64,000 nucleotides of DNA. It comes from Prevotella sp. UBA4339 (lineage in GTDB: Bacteria; Bacteroidota; Bacteroidia; Bacteroidales; Bacteroidaceae). The stretch spans positions 1 through 64,000 of the forward strand of contig DGTJ01000096.1 of assembly GCA_002393725.1 (NCBI GenBank), in the 5' to 3' direction. The position numbers were made by a program, and so were the translations under genes. Below, piece after piece: positions 1 through 8,637 of the stretch; positions within the stretch are counted from its first letter, which is position 1; each line of letters starts with the position of its first letter. The notes below the pieces were generated by a model. That model was not told the origin of the DNA, ran no database searches, and saw only the letters and a list, made by a program, of their open reading frames with translations.

Positions 1-1
1 A

Positions 2-169
2 CTTCAATCATCACTTTCCGAATATCGTATACGCATCATTCATGACATCCAATCCAAGCAACTCAACATCGAAGCTATGACCGTATTCCTGAATGTTGTT
101 CAAGAGTCACAAGAACTCCTTAGTGCCCTTCGTCATTTGATGAGGGGGGAGGGCAAGATTGGAGAATGA
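2..169 (+). CDS. C-terminal fragment, possibly PiT-type phosphate transporter
   Basis: An open frame enters from the left edge and gives 55 residues before a TGA. It is helical and hydrophilic, with the run FLNVVQESQELLSALRHLMR. Ends of this kind (a helical, PhoU-like tail) are found on Bacteroidetes PiT-family inorganic phosphate transporters, which is my best guess from memory of the family. Too little is present to confirm it. A hairpin followed by T residues lies just downstream, consistent with the true end of a transcription unit. Confidence 0.4.
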   Translation, partial: LQSSLSEYRIRIIHDIQSKQLNIEAMTVFLNVVQESQELLSALRHLMRGEGKIGE

Positions 170-186
170 CCGTATAATATCAATCA

Positions 187-232
187 AAAAAGGCAACGAC
201 ATCGCCCACTTCGGTTGAGAGTCGTTGTCTTT
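187..232 (+). terminator. Rho-independent terminator
   Basis: A nine-base stem (192-200 GGCAACGAC with 221-229 GTCGTTGTC, one G-T pair) with a 20-base loop, preceded by A residues and followed by TTTG. It sits 20 bases after the stop of the partial gene at the left edge. Confidence 0.7.
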
Positions 233-267
233 GCTGTATGCTTTTGTTCAAAGACCTTTAGGCACTA

Positions 268-300
268 AGCCCCATCACGTCATTACGACGAGACGGGGCT
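268..300. repeat. Inverted repeat (hairpin)
   Basis: AGCCCC at 268-273 pairs with GGGGCT at 295-300, with an inner CGTC/GACG pairing. It lies 27 bases past the 3' end of the small minus-strand gene at 327-542, so it may be that gene's 3' hairpin. It has no clear T tract. Confidence 0.35.
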
Positions 301-326
301 GCTCGTTACAAGAGGAGGGCGTTTTG

Positions 327-542
327 CTATTGAATCCAGTGGAAATACACATAGAACGCTATCTCTATTGCAATCGTTATGATTGATAGAAGGGATAGTG
401 AGCCGACGACGTAGAACAGTTTTGCCGACAGCCAAACTCCTTCGTTATTCTTCACAATCTCCGTAAGTCTGTGACTCTGCTTTTGCCATAGTACTTCCTG
501 CTGTTTGTATTGGTCGGCAAGCATCTGTTTCTCCTGTTCCAT
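327..542 (-). CDS. Small coiled-coil membrane protein
   Basis: Seventy-one residues from the ATG at 542; a TTG eight codons upstream is an alternative start. The first half is rich in Q, E and K and likely forms a coiled coil (MEQEKQMLADQYKQQ). The second half is one hydrophobic segment (about residues 38-67), so the protein would be anchored by its C-terminus. I do not recognise the family. No TAnnTTTG box is visible upstream, and the neighbours give no functional clue. The frame could be fortuitous, but the residue composition is protein-like. Confidence 0.4.
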   Translation of the reverse strand: MEQEKQMLADQYKQQEVLWQKQSHRLTEIVKNNEGVWLSAKLFYVVGSLSLLSIITIAIEIAFYVYFHWIQ

Positions 543-632
543 CCATTGGTTATGGAGTTTTTGCAATATCGGGCGCTAATGGCAAATTTTGTAGGAAAAT
601 GTCAAAGTCAAAGAGGATCGTGGGGGCAAGGG

Positions 633-672
633 CACTTGACCCACTGAGTTGCAGATTGAACTGGGTCAAGTG
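633..672. repeat. REP-like hairpin
   Basis: CACTTGACCCA (633-643) and TGGGTCAAGTG (662-672) form a perfect 11-bp stem with an 18-base loop, preceded by GGGGGCAAGGG. The GACCCA/TGGGTC core recurs in the pair of hairpin motifs at 40864-41014, so both look like remains of one REP-type family. Confidence 0.55.
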
Positions 673-718
673 TGAAGTGAACCCATGACCCTTGAAAATA
701 ATTGTGTCTTGCATTTAT

Positions 719-894
719 CAGACGACAAACGACAAACGACAAAATATAAAATGAAAAACGACAGAATATGGTAATAATAATATTATATATTATATAATAA
801 TTATAATTATTATATAATATATAAATTTGTCTGTCGTCTAAAAAGTGCATTTTCAAAAAGCATTTTGTCGTTTTGTCGTTTGTCGTTTTGTCGT
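719..894. repeat. Long AT palindrome flanked by inverted CGACAAA arrays
   Basis: Bases 783-824 form a perfect 42-bp palindrome made only of A and T. On the left (721-744) ACGACAA units repeat; on the right (861-893) TTGTCGT units repeat in the opposite orientation, so the whole 170 bp can fold back on itself. The unit resembles an iteron array around an AT-rich core, but no replication gene is adjacent. The rest of the 567-1151 interval holds no gene that I can support. Confidence 0.6.
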
Positions 895-956
895 GACATG
901 CTCTGGATTTCCCCTAAAATACGTAGCCTCAATACTTGGCTCTTAACCTAAAACAA

Positions 957-984
957 GTGGCACTTACCGGGGAATAAGTGCCAC
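957..984. repeat. Perfect 10-bp stem hairpin
   Basis: GTGGCACTTA at 957-966 and TAAGTGCCAC at 975-984 pair perfectly around an eight-base loop. No T tract follows, so it is more likely a repeat or an RNA structure than a terminator. Confidence 0.45.
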
Positions 985-1151
985 CTGCTGAAAATCAGCC
1001 CGTCCGCGCCGCATCAGGGCTACGAGCTGCATGGGATACTGAACTAAGAAAAACCTCACTAAACTACGGACACTATGTTGGATTTCTCTCTACGTAGGGA
1101 AAAAATACTAAAAAATAGGGGAAATCCCTTCCGTATTTACAAAAAAATTCC

Positions 1152-1159
1152 CACCTTTG
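1152..1159 (+). promoter_or_regulatory. Probable -7 box for SIMPL gene
   Basis: CACCTTTG matches the Bacteroidetes TAnnTTTG box at all but the first base and lies 28 bases before the chosen ATG at 1188. Confidence 0.45.
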
Positions 1160-1187
1160 CAGCGTCAAACAAAAAATTTTGCAGCGT

Positions 1188-1892
1188 ATGAAAGAAAAAT
1201 CTATTATCAGTGCAGCCCTTATCGCGCTGGGTATCATGTGCATGGGGTGGTTTATCAAGTCTGGCATCGACAACTTTGCCAGCAAGGATCGTAAGGTCAA
1301 CGTGAAGGGTCTCGCAGAGCAGGAGGTGGAGGCCGACAAGGTGACATGGCCCATCGTGTCGAAGGAACTGGGCAACGACCTTCCGGAGCTGTATAATAAG
1401 ATAGGTAGCACGCAGAGCAAGATCAAGGCCTTCCTGCTGCGCAACGGCATCAAGGAGGCGGAGCTCACCATCAATGCCCCGCAGGTGCTCGACCTCAATG
1501 CACGCGAATATTCCGACAAGAACCAGCCCTACCGCTACATCGTAACCTCGGTGATCACCGTCACCTCGCAGAACGTCAAGCAGGTGCGCAGCATCATCGC
1601 CAAGCAGGGCGACCTGCTGAAGGAGGGTGTGGCTATCGTCGACGGTGGTTACGAGAATCCCGTCAAGTACGAGTACGTATCCTTCAAGGAGATGAAACCC
1701 AAGATGATGCAGGAGGCCATCGAGAATGCCGAGAAGACAGCACAGCAGTTTGCCGAGAACTCCCACTCGCGGCTCGACAAGATAGTAAGTGCCGACCAGG
1801 GGCAGTTCTCTATCGACAACCGCGACGAGAACACTCCCTATATCAAGAAGGTTCGCGTGGTGACTACGGTGACCTACTCACTAAAAGACTGA
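1188..1892 (+). CDS. SIMPL domain-containing protein (DUF541)
   Basis: A 234-residue protein with one N-terminal membrane segment (about residues 5-24) followed by a SIMPL/DUF541 domain (about 33-233). The domain pattern is visible in [18 protein letters not shown] at its start and [13 protein letters not shown] at its end. SIMPL proteins are cell-envelope or periplasmic proteins of poorly known function, some linked to oxidative stress. I chose the ATG at 1188; a TTG three codons earlier keeps the frame open. The gene stands alone, with a weak -7 box upstream and a hairpin 8 bases downstream. Confidence 0.85.
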   Translation: MKEKSIISAALIALGIMCMGWFIKSGIDNFASKDRKVNVKGLAEQEVEADKVTWPIVSKELGNDLPELYNKIGSTQSKIKAFLLRNGIKEAELTINAPQVLDLNAREYSDKNQPYRYIVTSVITVTSQNVKQVRSIIAKQGDLLKEGVAIVDGGYENPVKYEYVSFKEMKPKMMQEAIENAEKTAQQFAENSHSRLDKIVSADQGQFSIDNRDENTPYIKKVRVVTTVTYSLKD

Positions 1893-1899
1893 CACGTAG

Positions 1900-1926
1900 C
1901 AGGGGGACTTCAAAAGAGTCTCCCTG
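1900..1926 (+). terminator. Hairpin after SIMPL gene
   Basis: CAGGGGGACT (1900-1909) pairs with AGTCTCCCTG (1917-1926) with one G-T pair, followed by TCTTC. The strong stem directly after the stop suggests termination, though the T run is weak. Confidence 0.55.
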
Positions 1927-1998
1927 TCTTCATGATGCGGTTCGCTGAAGAAATAGGGCCGTTAGCTGAAAATATTTCGCAGGAAAAGGGAAAACATG

Positions 1999-2006
1999 TA
2001 ACTTTG
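1999..2006 (+). promoter_or_regulatory. -7 box TAACTTTG
   Basis: Perfect TAnnTTTG box 28 bases before the ATG of the small secreted protein at 2035. It should drive the two-gene unit 2035-4370. Confidence 0.7.
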
Positions 2007-2034
2007 CAGCCAAACATTAATAATAATGGTCTAT

Positions 2035-2409
2035 ATGAAGAAGATAGTATTATTCCTATTCCTGATGGCAGGCTCGTTGCCAATCCTGGCCGACGACTAT
2101 CCCTACCTGACATTTGAGACGACGGACGGCACCAAGACCTCCGTAAGTTCTGCATCGCTCACGATTTCCTTCCAGAACGGCAAGCTCATAGCCGGCACGA
2201 AGGAGTTCGCTCTCACCGACTTAAGCAAGATGTATTTCTCCACCTCGAACGAGACAGCCACCGGCATCGAGGAAGTGGACGCTGTGACTCTCGACGAAGC
2301 CGCCGACATCTATGACCTGCAGGGCCGCAAGGTGAGCAGGGAGCAGATGAGCAGAGGCATCTACGTGATAAAAACAAGTAAGGGAACCCGTAAAGTGAAC
2401 GTAAGATGA
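2035..2409 (+). CDS. Small secreted protein with type IX-like C-terminal tail
   Basis: A 124-residue protein starting MKKIVLFLFLMAGSLPILA, a clear signal peptide; an ATG three codons upstream (2026) is the alternative. The mature part has a short beta-rich domain (YLTFETTDGTKTSVSSASL) followed by a tail reading IYDLQGRKVSREQMSRGIYV, the pattern of Bacteroidetes type IX sorting or anchor tails. Architecture and length match the 160-aa protein at 8638-9120. The stop overlaps the start of the next gene (ATGA), so the two are translationally coupled. The function is unknown; a partner role for the beta-helix protein downstream is plausible. Confidence 0.65.
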   Translation: MKKIVLFLFLMAGSLPILADDYPYLTFETTDGTKTSVSSASLTISFQNGKLIAGTKEFALTDLSKMYFSTSNETATGIEEVDAVTLDEAADIYDLQGRKVSREQMSRGIYVIKTSKGTRKVNVR

Positions 2410-4370
2410 AGAGGCTGTCAACAATCCTTGCGGCACTCGTGCTGACGATAGCAGCCAGTGCGCAGACACTCAACGTAAAGGTGGGCAGCGTGACATATCA
2501 GTTCCCTGCATCGCAGACGGGCGAGATGACATACTCCGGCGGAGCTACACTCACCATCATGGGCAAGACATTCACAATTGCCGACATCAGCAGTATGGCA
2601 GTTGACGATAGCAATGTAGCCGACGGCACCGTAGGCGTAAGCTATAACGGCTCTACAGCCACAGTCGTCGTGGCAGGTAACGTGGCCCAGTATCTCACCA
2701 TCGAGCAGAGCGGGGCGCACGTGTCGATAGCCCAGAGCAGTGACCTGGCAGAGGAGATCACCTACACACTCAGCGGCTCATCCACAGACGGTGAGTTCTA
2801 CATGTCGGGATCATACAAGGCCACTGTAGAGCTCAACGGTCTGACTCTGACCAATACAAATCCGGTATTTAGTGGTGCTGCCGTGCATATCCAGAACGGC
2901 AAGCGCATCAAGGTGAAACCCATAACCGGCACCACCAGCACACTTACCGACGCTGCCGGGGGCTCGCAGAAGGGGTGCCTGTACATCAAGGGCCATGCCG
3001 AGTTTGCACAGAAGGGCACTCTCAACGTTGTGGGCAATGTGAAGCATGCCATCAAGGCTGGAGAGTACATCAGCCTGAAGAATGCCACAATCAATGTTAC
3101 CTCAGCACTTGGCGACGGTATATCATGTAATGAGTACTTCCTAATGGAGAGCGGTACGGTCAATATCAGCGGCACCAGCGATGACGGCATTCAGGTAGAC
3201 CTGGACGGAACGGAGTCAACAGGCGAGACTGCCGACCACGAGGATGAGGACTCGGGCAATATCTATATCTCAGGAGGTACCATCACCATCGACTGCGCTG
3301 CCGCTGCTGCAAAGGGCATCAAGAGTGCCGGCGACATGAACATCAGCGGGGGTACCATCAGCGTGACCACTACAGGCAAGGGCGAGTGGGACAGCGATGA
3401 CCTGGAGACAAATGCTGCCTGCGGACTGAGTGCCGACGGGAATATGAACATCAGCGGAGGCACGCTGACACTTACCTCTACAGGCTCTGGTGGCAAGGGA
3501 ATGAAGTGCGACGGCATCCTGACAGTATCAGATGGCGCCATCACCGTTAAGACCACCGGCGGACTTTACTACAACAACGGCTCTACTGAGAACACCAACT
3601 ATACAGGCGACACCGAGCGCATCAACAGCAGCTACTATTCATCGCCAAAGGGCATCAAGGCTGGAGTGAAGACTCAGAGCGGCAACAGCTACACATACAG
3701 TGGCGGCATCGTTATCAGTGGCGGTACTATTAGTGTTACCACCAGCGGGCGTAACGGCGAGGGTATAGAGAGCAAGAACACTCTCGACATCACTGGTGGA
3801 CTCATCACGGTGAATGCCTACGACGATGCCATCAACTCGGCTCAGGACCTTACCATTAGCGGTGGATACGTTTATGCACGTGCTGCCAACAATGACGGTA
3901 TCGATGCCAACGGCAACTGCTATATCAAGGGCGGTCTGACGTATGCCATCGGAAGTTCTTCGCCAGAAGTTGCCATCGATGCCAATAGCGAGGAGCAGAA
4001 GAAACTCTATGTCTCAGGCGGTACACTCATCGCCATCGGTGGTCTTGAGAGCGGTGCCAGTCTCACGCAGTCGTGGTACTCTGCCTCTTCATGGAGCAAG
4101 AACACCTGGTATGCACTCAGCTACGGCAATGAGACATTCGCCTTCCAGACTCCATCGAGTGGCGGCTCTACAATGGTTGTCTCTGCCGTATCGGCTCCTA
4201 CGCTGAAGAGTGGTGTGACAGTATCCGGCGGGACAAGCATCTTCGGAGGTGCTGCCTACACAGGCGCATCTGTCAGTGGCGGTTCCAGTGTAAGCCTCTC
4301 GTCCTACTCAGGCGGCAATAGCGGGCCCGGTGGTGGACAGGGTGGAGGCCCTGGTGGTGGAAGGAGGTAG
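2406..4370 (+). CDS. Secreted carbohydrate-binding-like beta-helix protein (Cthe_2159/DUF4353 family)
   Basis: A 654-residue protein with signal peptide MKRLSTILAALVLTIAASAQ. It shares the short N-terminal module of its neighbour (VKVGSVTYQFPASQ... FTIADISSM), then carries many parallel beta-helix turns of the form 'ISGGTITI' or 'MNISGGTLTLTSTG' (about residues 140-560). This repeat pattern with 'GIKSAGDMNISGG' is typical of the Cthe_2159 family, whose founder binds polygalacturonate. The last 20 residues are almost only G, P, S and R (SGPGGGQGGGPGGGRR), an unusual flexible tail. It overlaps the upstream gene by ATGA. The likely role is polysaccharide binding or adhesion at the cell surface; the substrate cannot be read from the sequence. 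Confidence 0.8.
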   Translation: MKRLSTILAALVLTIAASAQTLNVKVGSVTYQFPASQTGEMTYSGGATLTIMGKTFTIADISSMAVDDSNVADGTVGVSYNGSTATVVVAGNVAQYLTIEQSGAHVSIAQSSDLAEEITYTLSGSSTDGEFYMSGSYKATVELNGLTLTNTNPVFSGAAVHIQNGKRIKVKPITGTTSTLTDAAGGSQKGCLYIKGHAEFAQKGTLNVVGNVKHAIKAGEYISLKNATINVTSALGDGISCNEYFLMESGTVNISGTSDDGIQVDLDGTESTGETADHEDEDSGNIYISGGTITIDCAAAAAKGIKSAGDMNISGGTISVTTTGKGEWDSDDLETNAACGLSADGNMNISGGTLTLTSTGSGGKGMKCDGILTVSDGAITVKTTGGLYYNNGSTENTNYTGDTERINSSYYSSPKGIKAGVKTQSGNSYTYSGGIVISGGTISVTTSGRNGEGIESKNTLDITGGLITVNAYDDAINSAQDLTISGGYVYARAANNDGIDANGNCYIKGGLTYAIGSSSPEVAIDANSEEQKKLYVSGGTLIAIGGLESGASLTQSWYSASSWSKNTWYALSYGNETFAFQTPSSGGSTMVVSAVSAPTLKSGVTVSGGTSIFGGAAYTGASVSGGSSVSLSSYSGGNSGPGGGQGGGPGGGRR

Positions 4371-4409
4371 AATGTGGAATGTGGAATGAGGGAACCCACA
4401 TTCCACATT
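4371..4409 (+). terminator. Hairpin formed by opposed GGAATGT repeats
   Basis: AATGTGGAATGTGG (4371-4384) pairs perfectly with CCACATTCCACATT (4396-4409), an 14-bp stem and 11-base loop right after the stop codon, followed by TTCTCATTT. The two arms are copies of the dispersed ATTCCACATTCC repeat in opposite orientation, here placed as a terminator-like hairpin. Confidence 0.6.
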
Positions 4410-4438
4410 TCTCATTTGGTATTCTAAATAATAATTCG

Positions 4439-4446
4439 TATCTTTG
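4439..4446 (+). promoter_or_regulatory. -7 box TATCTTTG
   Basis: Perfect box 26 bases before the ATG of the DUF2461 gene. Confidence 0.7.
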
Positions 4447-4472
4447 CCACCGTTTTTTAGAATGATACGATA

Positions 4473-5198
4473 ATGAATGCAAAACGGATATTGACGTTCC
4501 TTCGCCAAGTGATGGCAAACAACAACCGGGAGTGGTTTCAGGAGCACAAGAAAGAGTATGATGCCGTAAGGGCAGATTTCGAGCAGGGTATTCAGCAGGC
4601 TTTGGAGCGCATCGCCACCTTCGATGCCTCAATAGCCCACCTGAAAGTTAAGGACTGTACCTATCGCTTCTATCGCGACACGCGCTTCTCGGCAGATAAG
4701 TCGCCCTACAAGAACCATCTTGGAGCATATATCTCAGCCCGAGGCAAGAAGTCGCTCCACGGAGGATACTACATCCACCTGGAGCCGGGCCACTGCATGG
4801 TGGCATGCGGCAACTACTGGCTGCCTACCAACATCCTGACCTCCTGCCGCAATGAGATCATGGCTAATACCGAAGAGTGGCTGCGGTGTGTCAGGAGCGA
4901 GGAGTTCCTGAAGTATTACAGCAGCAGCAATGCCGCAAGCTTCACCTCGCCTACCGATGTGTCGAGCTGGGACCAGCCTCAGGGCTTCGGACTGGAGAGG
5001 CTGAAAACATGTCCCTCCGGATTCCCTCGCGACTGGGAGTATGTGGAGTATCTGCGCCAGAAAGACTATTGCTGCTGGCATCAGGTGCCCGACAGCTTCT
5101 ATCAGGGCGACGGATGGCTCGACGAGATAGAACCCATGTTACGTGCCGCCAAGCCGATGATGGACATGATGAACGACGTCATCGACGACTATGAATAA
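4473..5198 (+). CDS. DUF2461 domain-containing protein
   Basis: A 241-residue cytosolic-looking protein covering a full DUF2461/TIGR02453 domain. Family signatures visible are NNNREWFQEHKKEYD near residue 16, YRFYRDTRFSADKSPYKNHL near 67 and GGYYIHLEPG near 97. Proteins of this family are widespread and single-domain, and their biochemical role is not established. The gene has its own promoter and converges with the minus-strand array: its last 20 bases overlap the 3' end of the gene at 5179-5853. Confidence 0.9.
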   Translation: MNAKRILTFLRQVMANNNREWFQEHKKEYDAVRADFEQGIQQALERIATFDASIAHLKVKDCTYRFYRDTRFSADKSPYKNHLGAYISARGKKSLHGGYYIHLEPGHCMVACGNYWLPTNILTSCRNEIMANTEEWLRCVRSEEFLKYYSSSNAASFTSPTDVSSWDQPQGFGLERLKTCPSGFPRDWEYVEYLRQKDYCCWHQVPDSFYQGDGWLDEIEPMLRAAKPMMDMMNDVIDDYE

Positions 5199-5853
5199 AC
5201 CTTGCGCTGGCCCATATCTCGAGGAATGCTGAGGCAGAGCCGGCAAATGGCTTGTCGGCCGACAGTACGGCATACACCTCCTGATTCTGCGGGAACTTGA
5301 AGGTCATCTCGTCATCACTCTTCTCGTCGCTGCGCAGAGTCATGCCCTCCAGACGGCTCGTCTGGATATTCTCTGAGAGGAGATAGAGGTGCTGGCCATT
5401 GCTAAGGGTGGCTACAGGAGTCTCTGACGAGAGAATCCAGCACAGACGGCGGGCTCCGCTTGTCTCGTCGGTCTCTGCAGTGGCTGTCCAATCGGCAGAT
5501 ATTGCCTTTCCGTCATAGATGATGAGCGTGTCGGCATGGCATCTCAGACAGGATCCGTCGTCAGCGAGAGTGGCGCTGAAGCGGATGGTGTCGATTCGTG
5601 TCGTGGCTATGCCGCCGGCATCGTCGCTGCCCATCGGAGAGGCTACAAGGAGCCATTTGCCTGTAAGCCCTTCGTAAGACGGCGTCTCCGACTGCCTGAA
5701 CCTGATGTCTGAGATGCTGCTTGTGGGCAGTGTTATCGTTGTACCGTCGGCGAGACGGATCTGCAGTGTGTTGTCTGCTTCTGTCTGAGCTGTTGCCGTG
5801 AGACTAGAAAGTGCAGCCCAGAGCAATAGTAACTTGCGTATGATTCTTTCCAT
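5179..5853 (-). CDS. Secreted protein of unknown function, end of TonB/DUF4876 array
   Basis: A 224-residue protein with a signal peptide (MERIIRKLLLLWAALSSLTA, likely cut after TATAQ). The mature part begins LQIRLADGTTITLPTSSISD, the same 'DG...I..IRF' module seen at the N-termini of other small secreted proteins here, followed by a beta-rich, lipocalin-like stretch (GLTGKWLLVASPMG). I cannot name the family. It starts inside the last 50 bases of the DUF6850 gene, so it is the final cistron of the array. Its 3' end overlaps the convergent DUF2461 gene. Confidence 0.6.
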   Translation of the reverse strand: MERIIRKLLLLWAALSSLTATAQTEADNTLQIRLADGTTITLPTSSISDIRFRQSETPSYEGLTGKWLLVASPMGSDDAGGIATTRIDTIRFSATLADDGSCLRCHADTLIIYDGKAISADWTATAETDETSGARRLCWILSSETPVATLSNGQHLYLLSENIQTSRLEGMTLRSDEKSDDEMTFKFPQNQEVYAVLSADKPFAGSASAFLEIWASARFIHSRR

Positions 5854-7453
5854 AAAGTAATATGTTTGACGAGTTTGTATGGCGATGGGTGATTCCCATT
5901 CGTATGTATGTATTCAGTTTAGTGCCAGGGAAGATGAATGCGTATTTCCCGTCTGCCCTTATAGAGTATTGAGGTGATGTGAGCCACTCATATTCGCGCC
6001 AGAGGAATGCGTCCATGGATGCTGGCGCTGTCTGCTTGTCGCTGGGAGTTGCAAAGGTGCCGTCTTCACAGGCATCGCCGCTGCCCTTGAGATAGCCCAG
6101 TCCGGCTCCCACAGTCAGTACGCCTCCCTTCGTCAGGAGGTTGCGCTGGGCATAGAGCTCTGCTGCGGTGCTGCTGATGTCCTGTCGGCGGTAGTAGGGA
6201 TAGAGATAGCCTGTCTGCTTGCGGTGCATGTGGCTGATATTTGCCGACAGTACCCATGCAGGCAGCTCTCCCCTTATCCCCAGCGAGGCGGTATAGCCCA
6301 GGCAGATGGCAGTGAGCAGCTTGTCGGAGGTCTTCACATCGTCGTAGTATTCGTAATAGCTCGACCCCGCTTCGTTGGTAAGCTCTCGCCAGGTGCGTGC
6401 GTTGTTCTGTAGCTTCTCAGAACCCAGCGTGAAGCTGACTTGGTGAAGTGTGCCGGGTGCCGGGTGATAGTGGATACTTCCGGAGTATGAGTACTGGTTG
6501 CCCGAATGGTTGGTGAAGGTGATGGTATATGGTGAACGGCGTCCGTAATATCCTGAACGGTGATGATACGACAGTTCGCTGAAGAATGACAGTTGCCCCG
6601 ATGGCGTGATGTCAATCTGCACACCTGCACCATGCCCTTCGTCGAAGAGTGGCATCTCGCGGCTCTTGTCGGTATATCCTGAGTTGCCGAACTGTTCTAC
6701 GCGTCCCATGAAGGCAGCGTAGCTGATAAGCGACTTGTATACCTTGTCGTTCTTGCCATACACGCCGAAGGTGACGCTTTCGTTGCTGCGATGGTATCGG
6801 TAGTCGGCACCGACAGTGAGCCAGGAGGTTACGGGTACTGTCAGGCCTGCTGTGGCAGAGAGGTCCATCAGCTTGTTCTTATGTCGCAGGTCCTTGTATT
6901 TGGCATAGTTGGCTGCCGTGTAGTCCACTCTGGCACCAAGTGAGAGTACCTTCAGGTCTACTCCCACGGCACCGGTGAGGGTGTAGGTGTCGCTATGCTT
7001 GCGGCCCTCGTTGGTGAGGGAGTCTTCGGTGATGTCGAAGGGGGGGAGGAAGGAGGAATGTGAATTCGCAAGGAAGGCTGAGCCGGTCATGGAGCGACCG
7101 GTGAAGTTGTCGTATGCCATACGTCCGTAGACGACGGTACGGGGCGATATGCGGAAGAATGACTCTACTGAGGCATCGAGGGAGAGGGTCTTTGGCGACT
7201 CGTTGTAGTTGACGAAGCCACCCCTTCCCATCGAGAATGACACCTCGGCTTCTGCGATGTTGCGGCTCTGATAGTGGGTCAGCCCCGCCGCATTGTCGCT
7301 GGTGAGCCAAGGGTCATGCTGCTTCACAAACTGGTAGTTGCGGAGCAATAGCGAATCCTGTGCATGGGTGGATGCACAATGCATAATGCATAATGCACAG
7401 TTCATAATGCATAATGCATGATAGAGGGAATTGGTTAGTCTCTTAATGAGCAT
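5804..7453 (-). CDS. DUF6850-family outer membrane beta-barrel protein (set B)
   Basis: A 549-residue barrel-like protein ending in a C-terminal phenylalanine (VTIALGCTF), as expected for Bam-dependent outer-membrane proteins. Alternating aromatic strands run through the whole mature part, and 'LTSDNAAGLTHYQ...IAEAEVSFS' near the N-terminus matches the second DUF6850-type gene at 15753-17282 (LTQNAAGLSLDSAANRGIAY). Its signal peptide is odd: residues 12-27 read HALCIMNCALCIMHCA because it is encoded by a GCATAATGCA tandem repeat. It overlaps the upstream DUF4876 gene by 19 bases. Probable role: outer-membrane channel or partner of the DUF4876 lipoproteins; the family function is unknown. Confidence 0.75.
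   Translation of the reverse strand: MLIKRLTNSLYHALCIMNCALCIMHCASTHAQDSLLLRNYQFVKQHDPWLTSDNAAGLTHYQSRNIAEAEVSFSMGRGGFVNYNESPKTLSLDASVESFFRISPRTVVYGRMAYDNFTGRSMTGSAFLANSHSSFLPPFDITEDSLTNEGRKHSDTYTLTGAVGVDLKVLSLGARVDYTAANYAKYKDLRHKNKLMDLSATAGLTVPVTSWLTVGADYRYHRSNESVTFGVYGKNDKVYKSLISYAAFMGRVEQFGNSGYTDKSREMPLFDEGHGAGVQIDITPSGQLSFFSELSYHHRSGYYGRRSPYTITFTNHSGNQYSYSGSIHYHPAPGTLHQVSFTLGSEKLQNNARTWRELTNEAGSSYYEYYDDVKTSDKLLTAICLGYTASLGIRGELPAWVLSANISHMHRKQTGYLYPYYRRQDISSTAAELYAQRNLLTKGGVLTVGAGLGYLKGSGDACEDGTFATPSDKQTAPASMDAFLWREYEWLTSPQYSIRADGKYAFIFPGTKLNTYIRMGITHRHTNSSNILLYGKNHTQVTIALGCTF
7372..7422. repeat. GCATAATGCA simple repeat inside a signal peptide
   Basis: Tandem GCATAATGCACA/GCATAATGCATA units. 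They are translated on the minus strand as the hydrophobic core of the signal peptide of the DUF6850 protein. Confidence 0.75.
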
Positions 7454-8619
7454 TTCTGGCGTTCGTGGAAGTCGTCTGTCGAATTGTTGGTGTCCTGGAA
7501 GACGATATGCGCCCCGTTCTTCATTGAGGCTTCGGCATCGATGCCGCTGGGGTCGGTAGAGGCATCTACTCCGAGTGAGTAGTTGTATACCAGTTTACCG
7601 GCATTCTCCGGCAGCGACTCGGTCCACTCCTTGTCTACATTGCGGTAGAGGGCATGACCCAGTTTGTTGGTCAGCCATACATAGCCTGCGTCGATGTCGG
7701 CAGTGAGGCGCTTCTTGCAGTCTTCGGGCTTCTCCATAGCATATACCTCCATACCGTCGATAATCCATTCATTGGGCACTATTACGCAGCACTGTATCTG
7801 AGAGTTGCGCCCTCCGTCATACCACTGGTTGTCTGGATTGGTGGCATACACCTCGGGGGTTACATCCTTTGTCTGGAAGATTACTACTGCTGGCGAGTTG
7901 ATGCTGAAGGGCCATGCGTTGCCCTGTGCCACACGGACGGATTTCCAGTAGTGAGTAGTGGGTATGACATCGGCAGGAGTGGGATAGTAGTTGGTGTTCT
8001 CATATCCACTCTCGGGGTCATACATGCAATAGTAATCGCTATTGGCATAGTTTACTGACTGGGTGACGGTCTGCGTATTGTCGATGGCACCGCAGATGTT
8101 GATTACAACCTGCTGGTAAGGCTCGATGACAAGTGAATTAGGGTAATACCATACACCGTTCCATACGGGGATGAAGTTTTCTGATTCATACGTCAGTTTG
8201 CCGTCGTCTCCGTAGTTGTAGTTGTTGGCATGTGCATTGCTGGGACTACCCATGCCTATGCAGAGGTTGTTTACTACAGCTTCCTGAGGACAGTTGTTGT
8301 AGAGAATGATGCACTTGTCGTACTGGAAGAACGAGCTGCCGTCATCTCGCATACATCCACCATTATACAGTTCCTTGATGATTATCTGGTCTACGTTCTT
8401 GTCCTCTTGCTGCTGTGAGTGACTCAGATAGCGCATCGACTTGATATCTGCAGTAGGCAGCACCTGCTGGCTTCCGTCCTTCATAGTTATCACCATGTTC
8501 CATGACTGGGCGTGGGATGGGGCGAAGGGTATGAGGAGGAAGAGAAATGCGAGGAAGGAGGAAGGAGGAAGGAGGAAGGAGAAATGTTCATTCGCGAGGA
8601 AGGAGAATACCTTTTTCAT
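7435..8619 (-). CDS. DUF4876 domain-containing secreted protein (set B, second copy)
   Basis: A 394-residue protein. After the signal peptide comes the short module WNMVITMKDGSQQVLPTADI (about residues 41-66), then a DUF4876 domain (about 78-394) with the hallmarks KELYNGG, ILYNNC, 'IDGMEVYAM' and the closing 'NNSTDDFHERQKCSLRD'. It lacks a lipobox, unlike the other two DUF4876 proteins, so it is probably periplasmic or secreted. The signal peptide is partly encoded by GGAAGGA repeats, giving FSFLLPPSSFLAFLFLLI. It overlaps the DUF6850 start. DUF4876 proteins accompany TonB receptors in Bacteroidetes, but their ligand is unknown. Confidence 0.78.
   Translation of the reverse strand: MKKVFSFLANEHFSFLLPPSSFLAFLFLLIPFAPSHAQSWNMVITMKDGSQQVLPTADIKSMRYLSHSQQQEDKNVDQIIIKELYNGGCMRDDGSSFFQYDKCIILYNNCPQEAVVNNLCIGMGSPSNAHANNYNYGDDGKLTYESENFIPVWNGVWYYPNSLVIEPYQQVVINICGAIDNTQTVTQSVNYANSDYYCMYDPESGYENTNYYPTPADVIPTTHYWKSVRVAQGNAWPFSINSPAVVIFQTKDVTPEVYATNPDNQWYDGGRNSQIQCCVIVPNEWIIDGMEVYAMEKPEDCKKRLTADIDAGYVWLTNKLGHALYRNVDKEWTESLPENAGKLVYNYSLGVDASTDPSGIDAEASMKNGAHIVFQDTNNSTDDFHERQKCSLRD
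8551..8584. repeat. GGAAGGA simple repeat inside a signal peptide
   Basis: Four tandem 7-base GGAAGGA-type units, translated on the minus strand as part of the signal peptide of the DUF4876 protein. A further copy follows at about 8597-8604. Confidence 0.7.
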
Positions 8620-8637
8620 AATGTTGTCGATTTTTTT

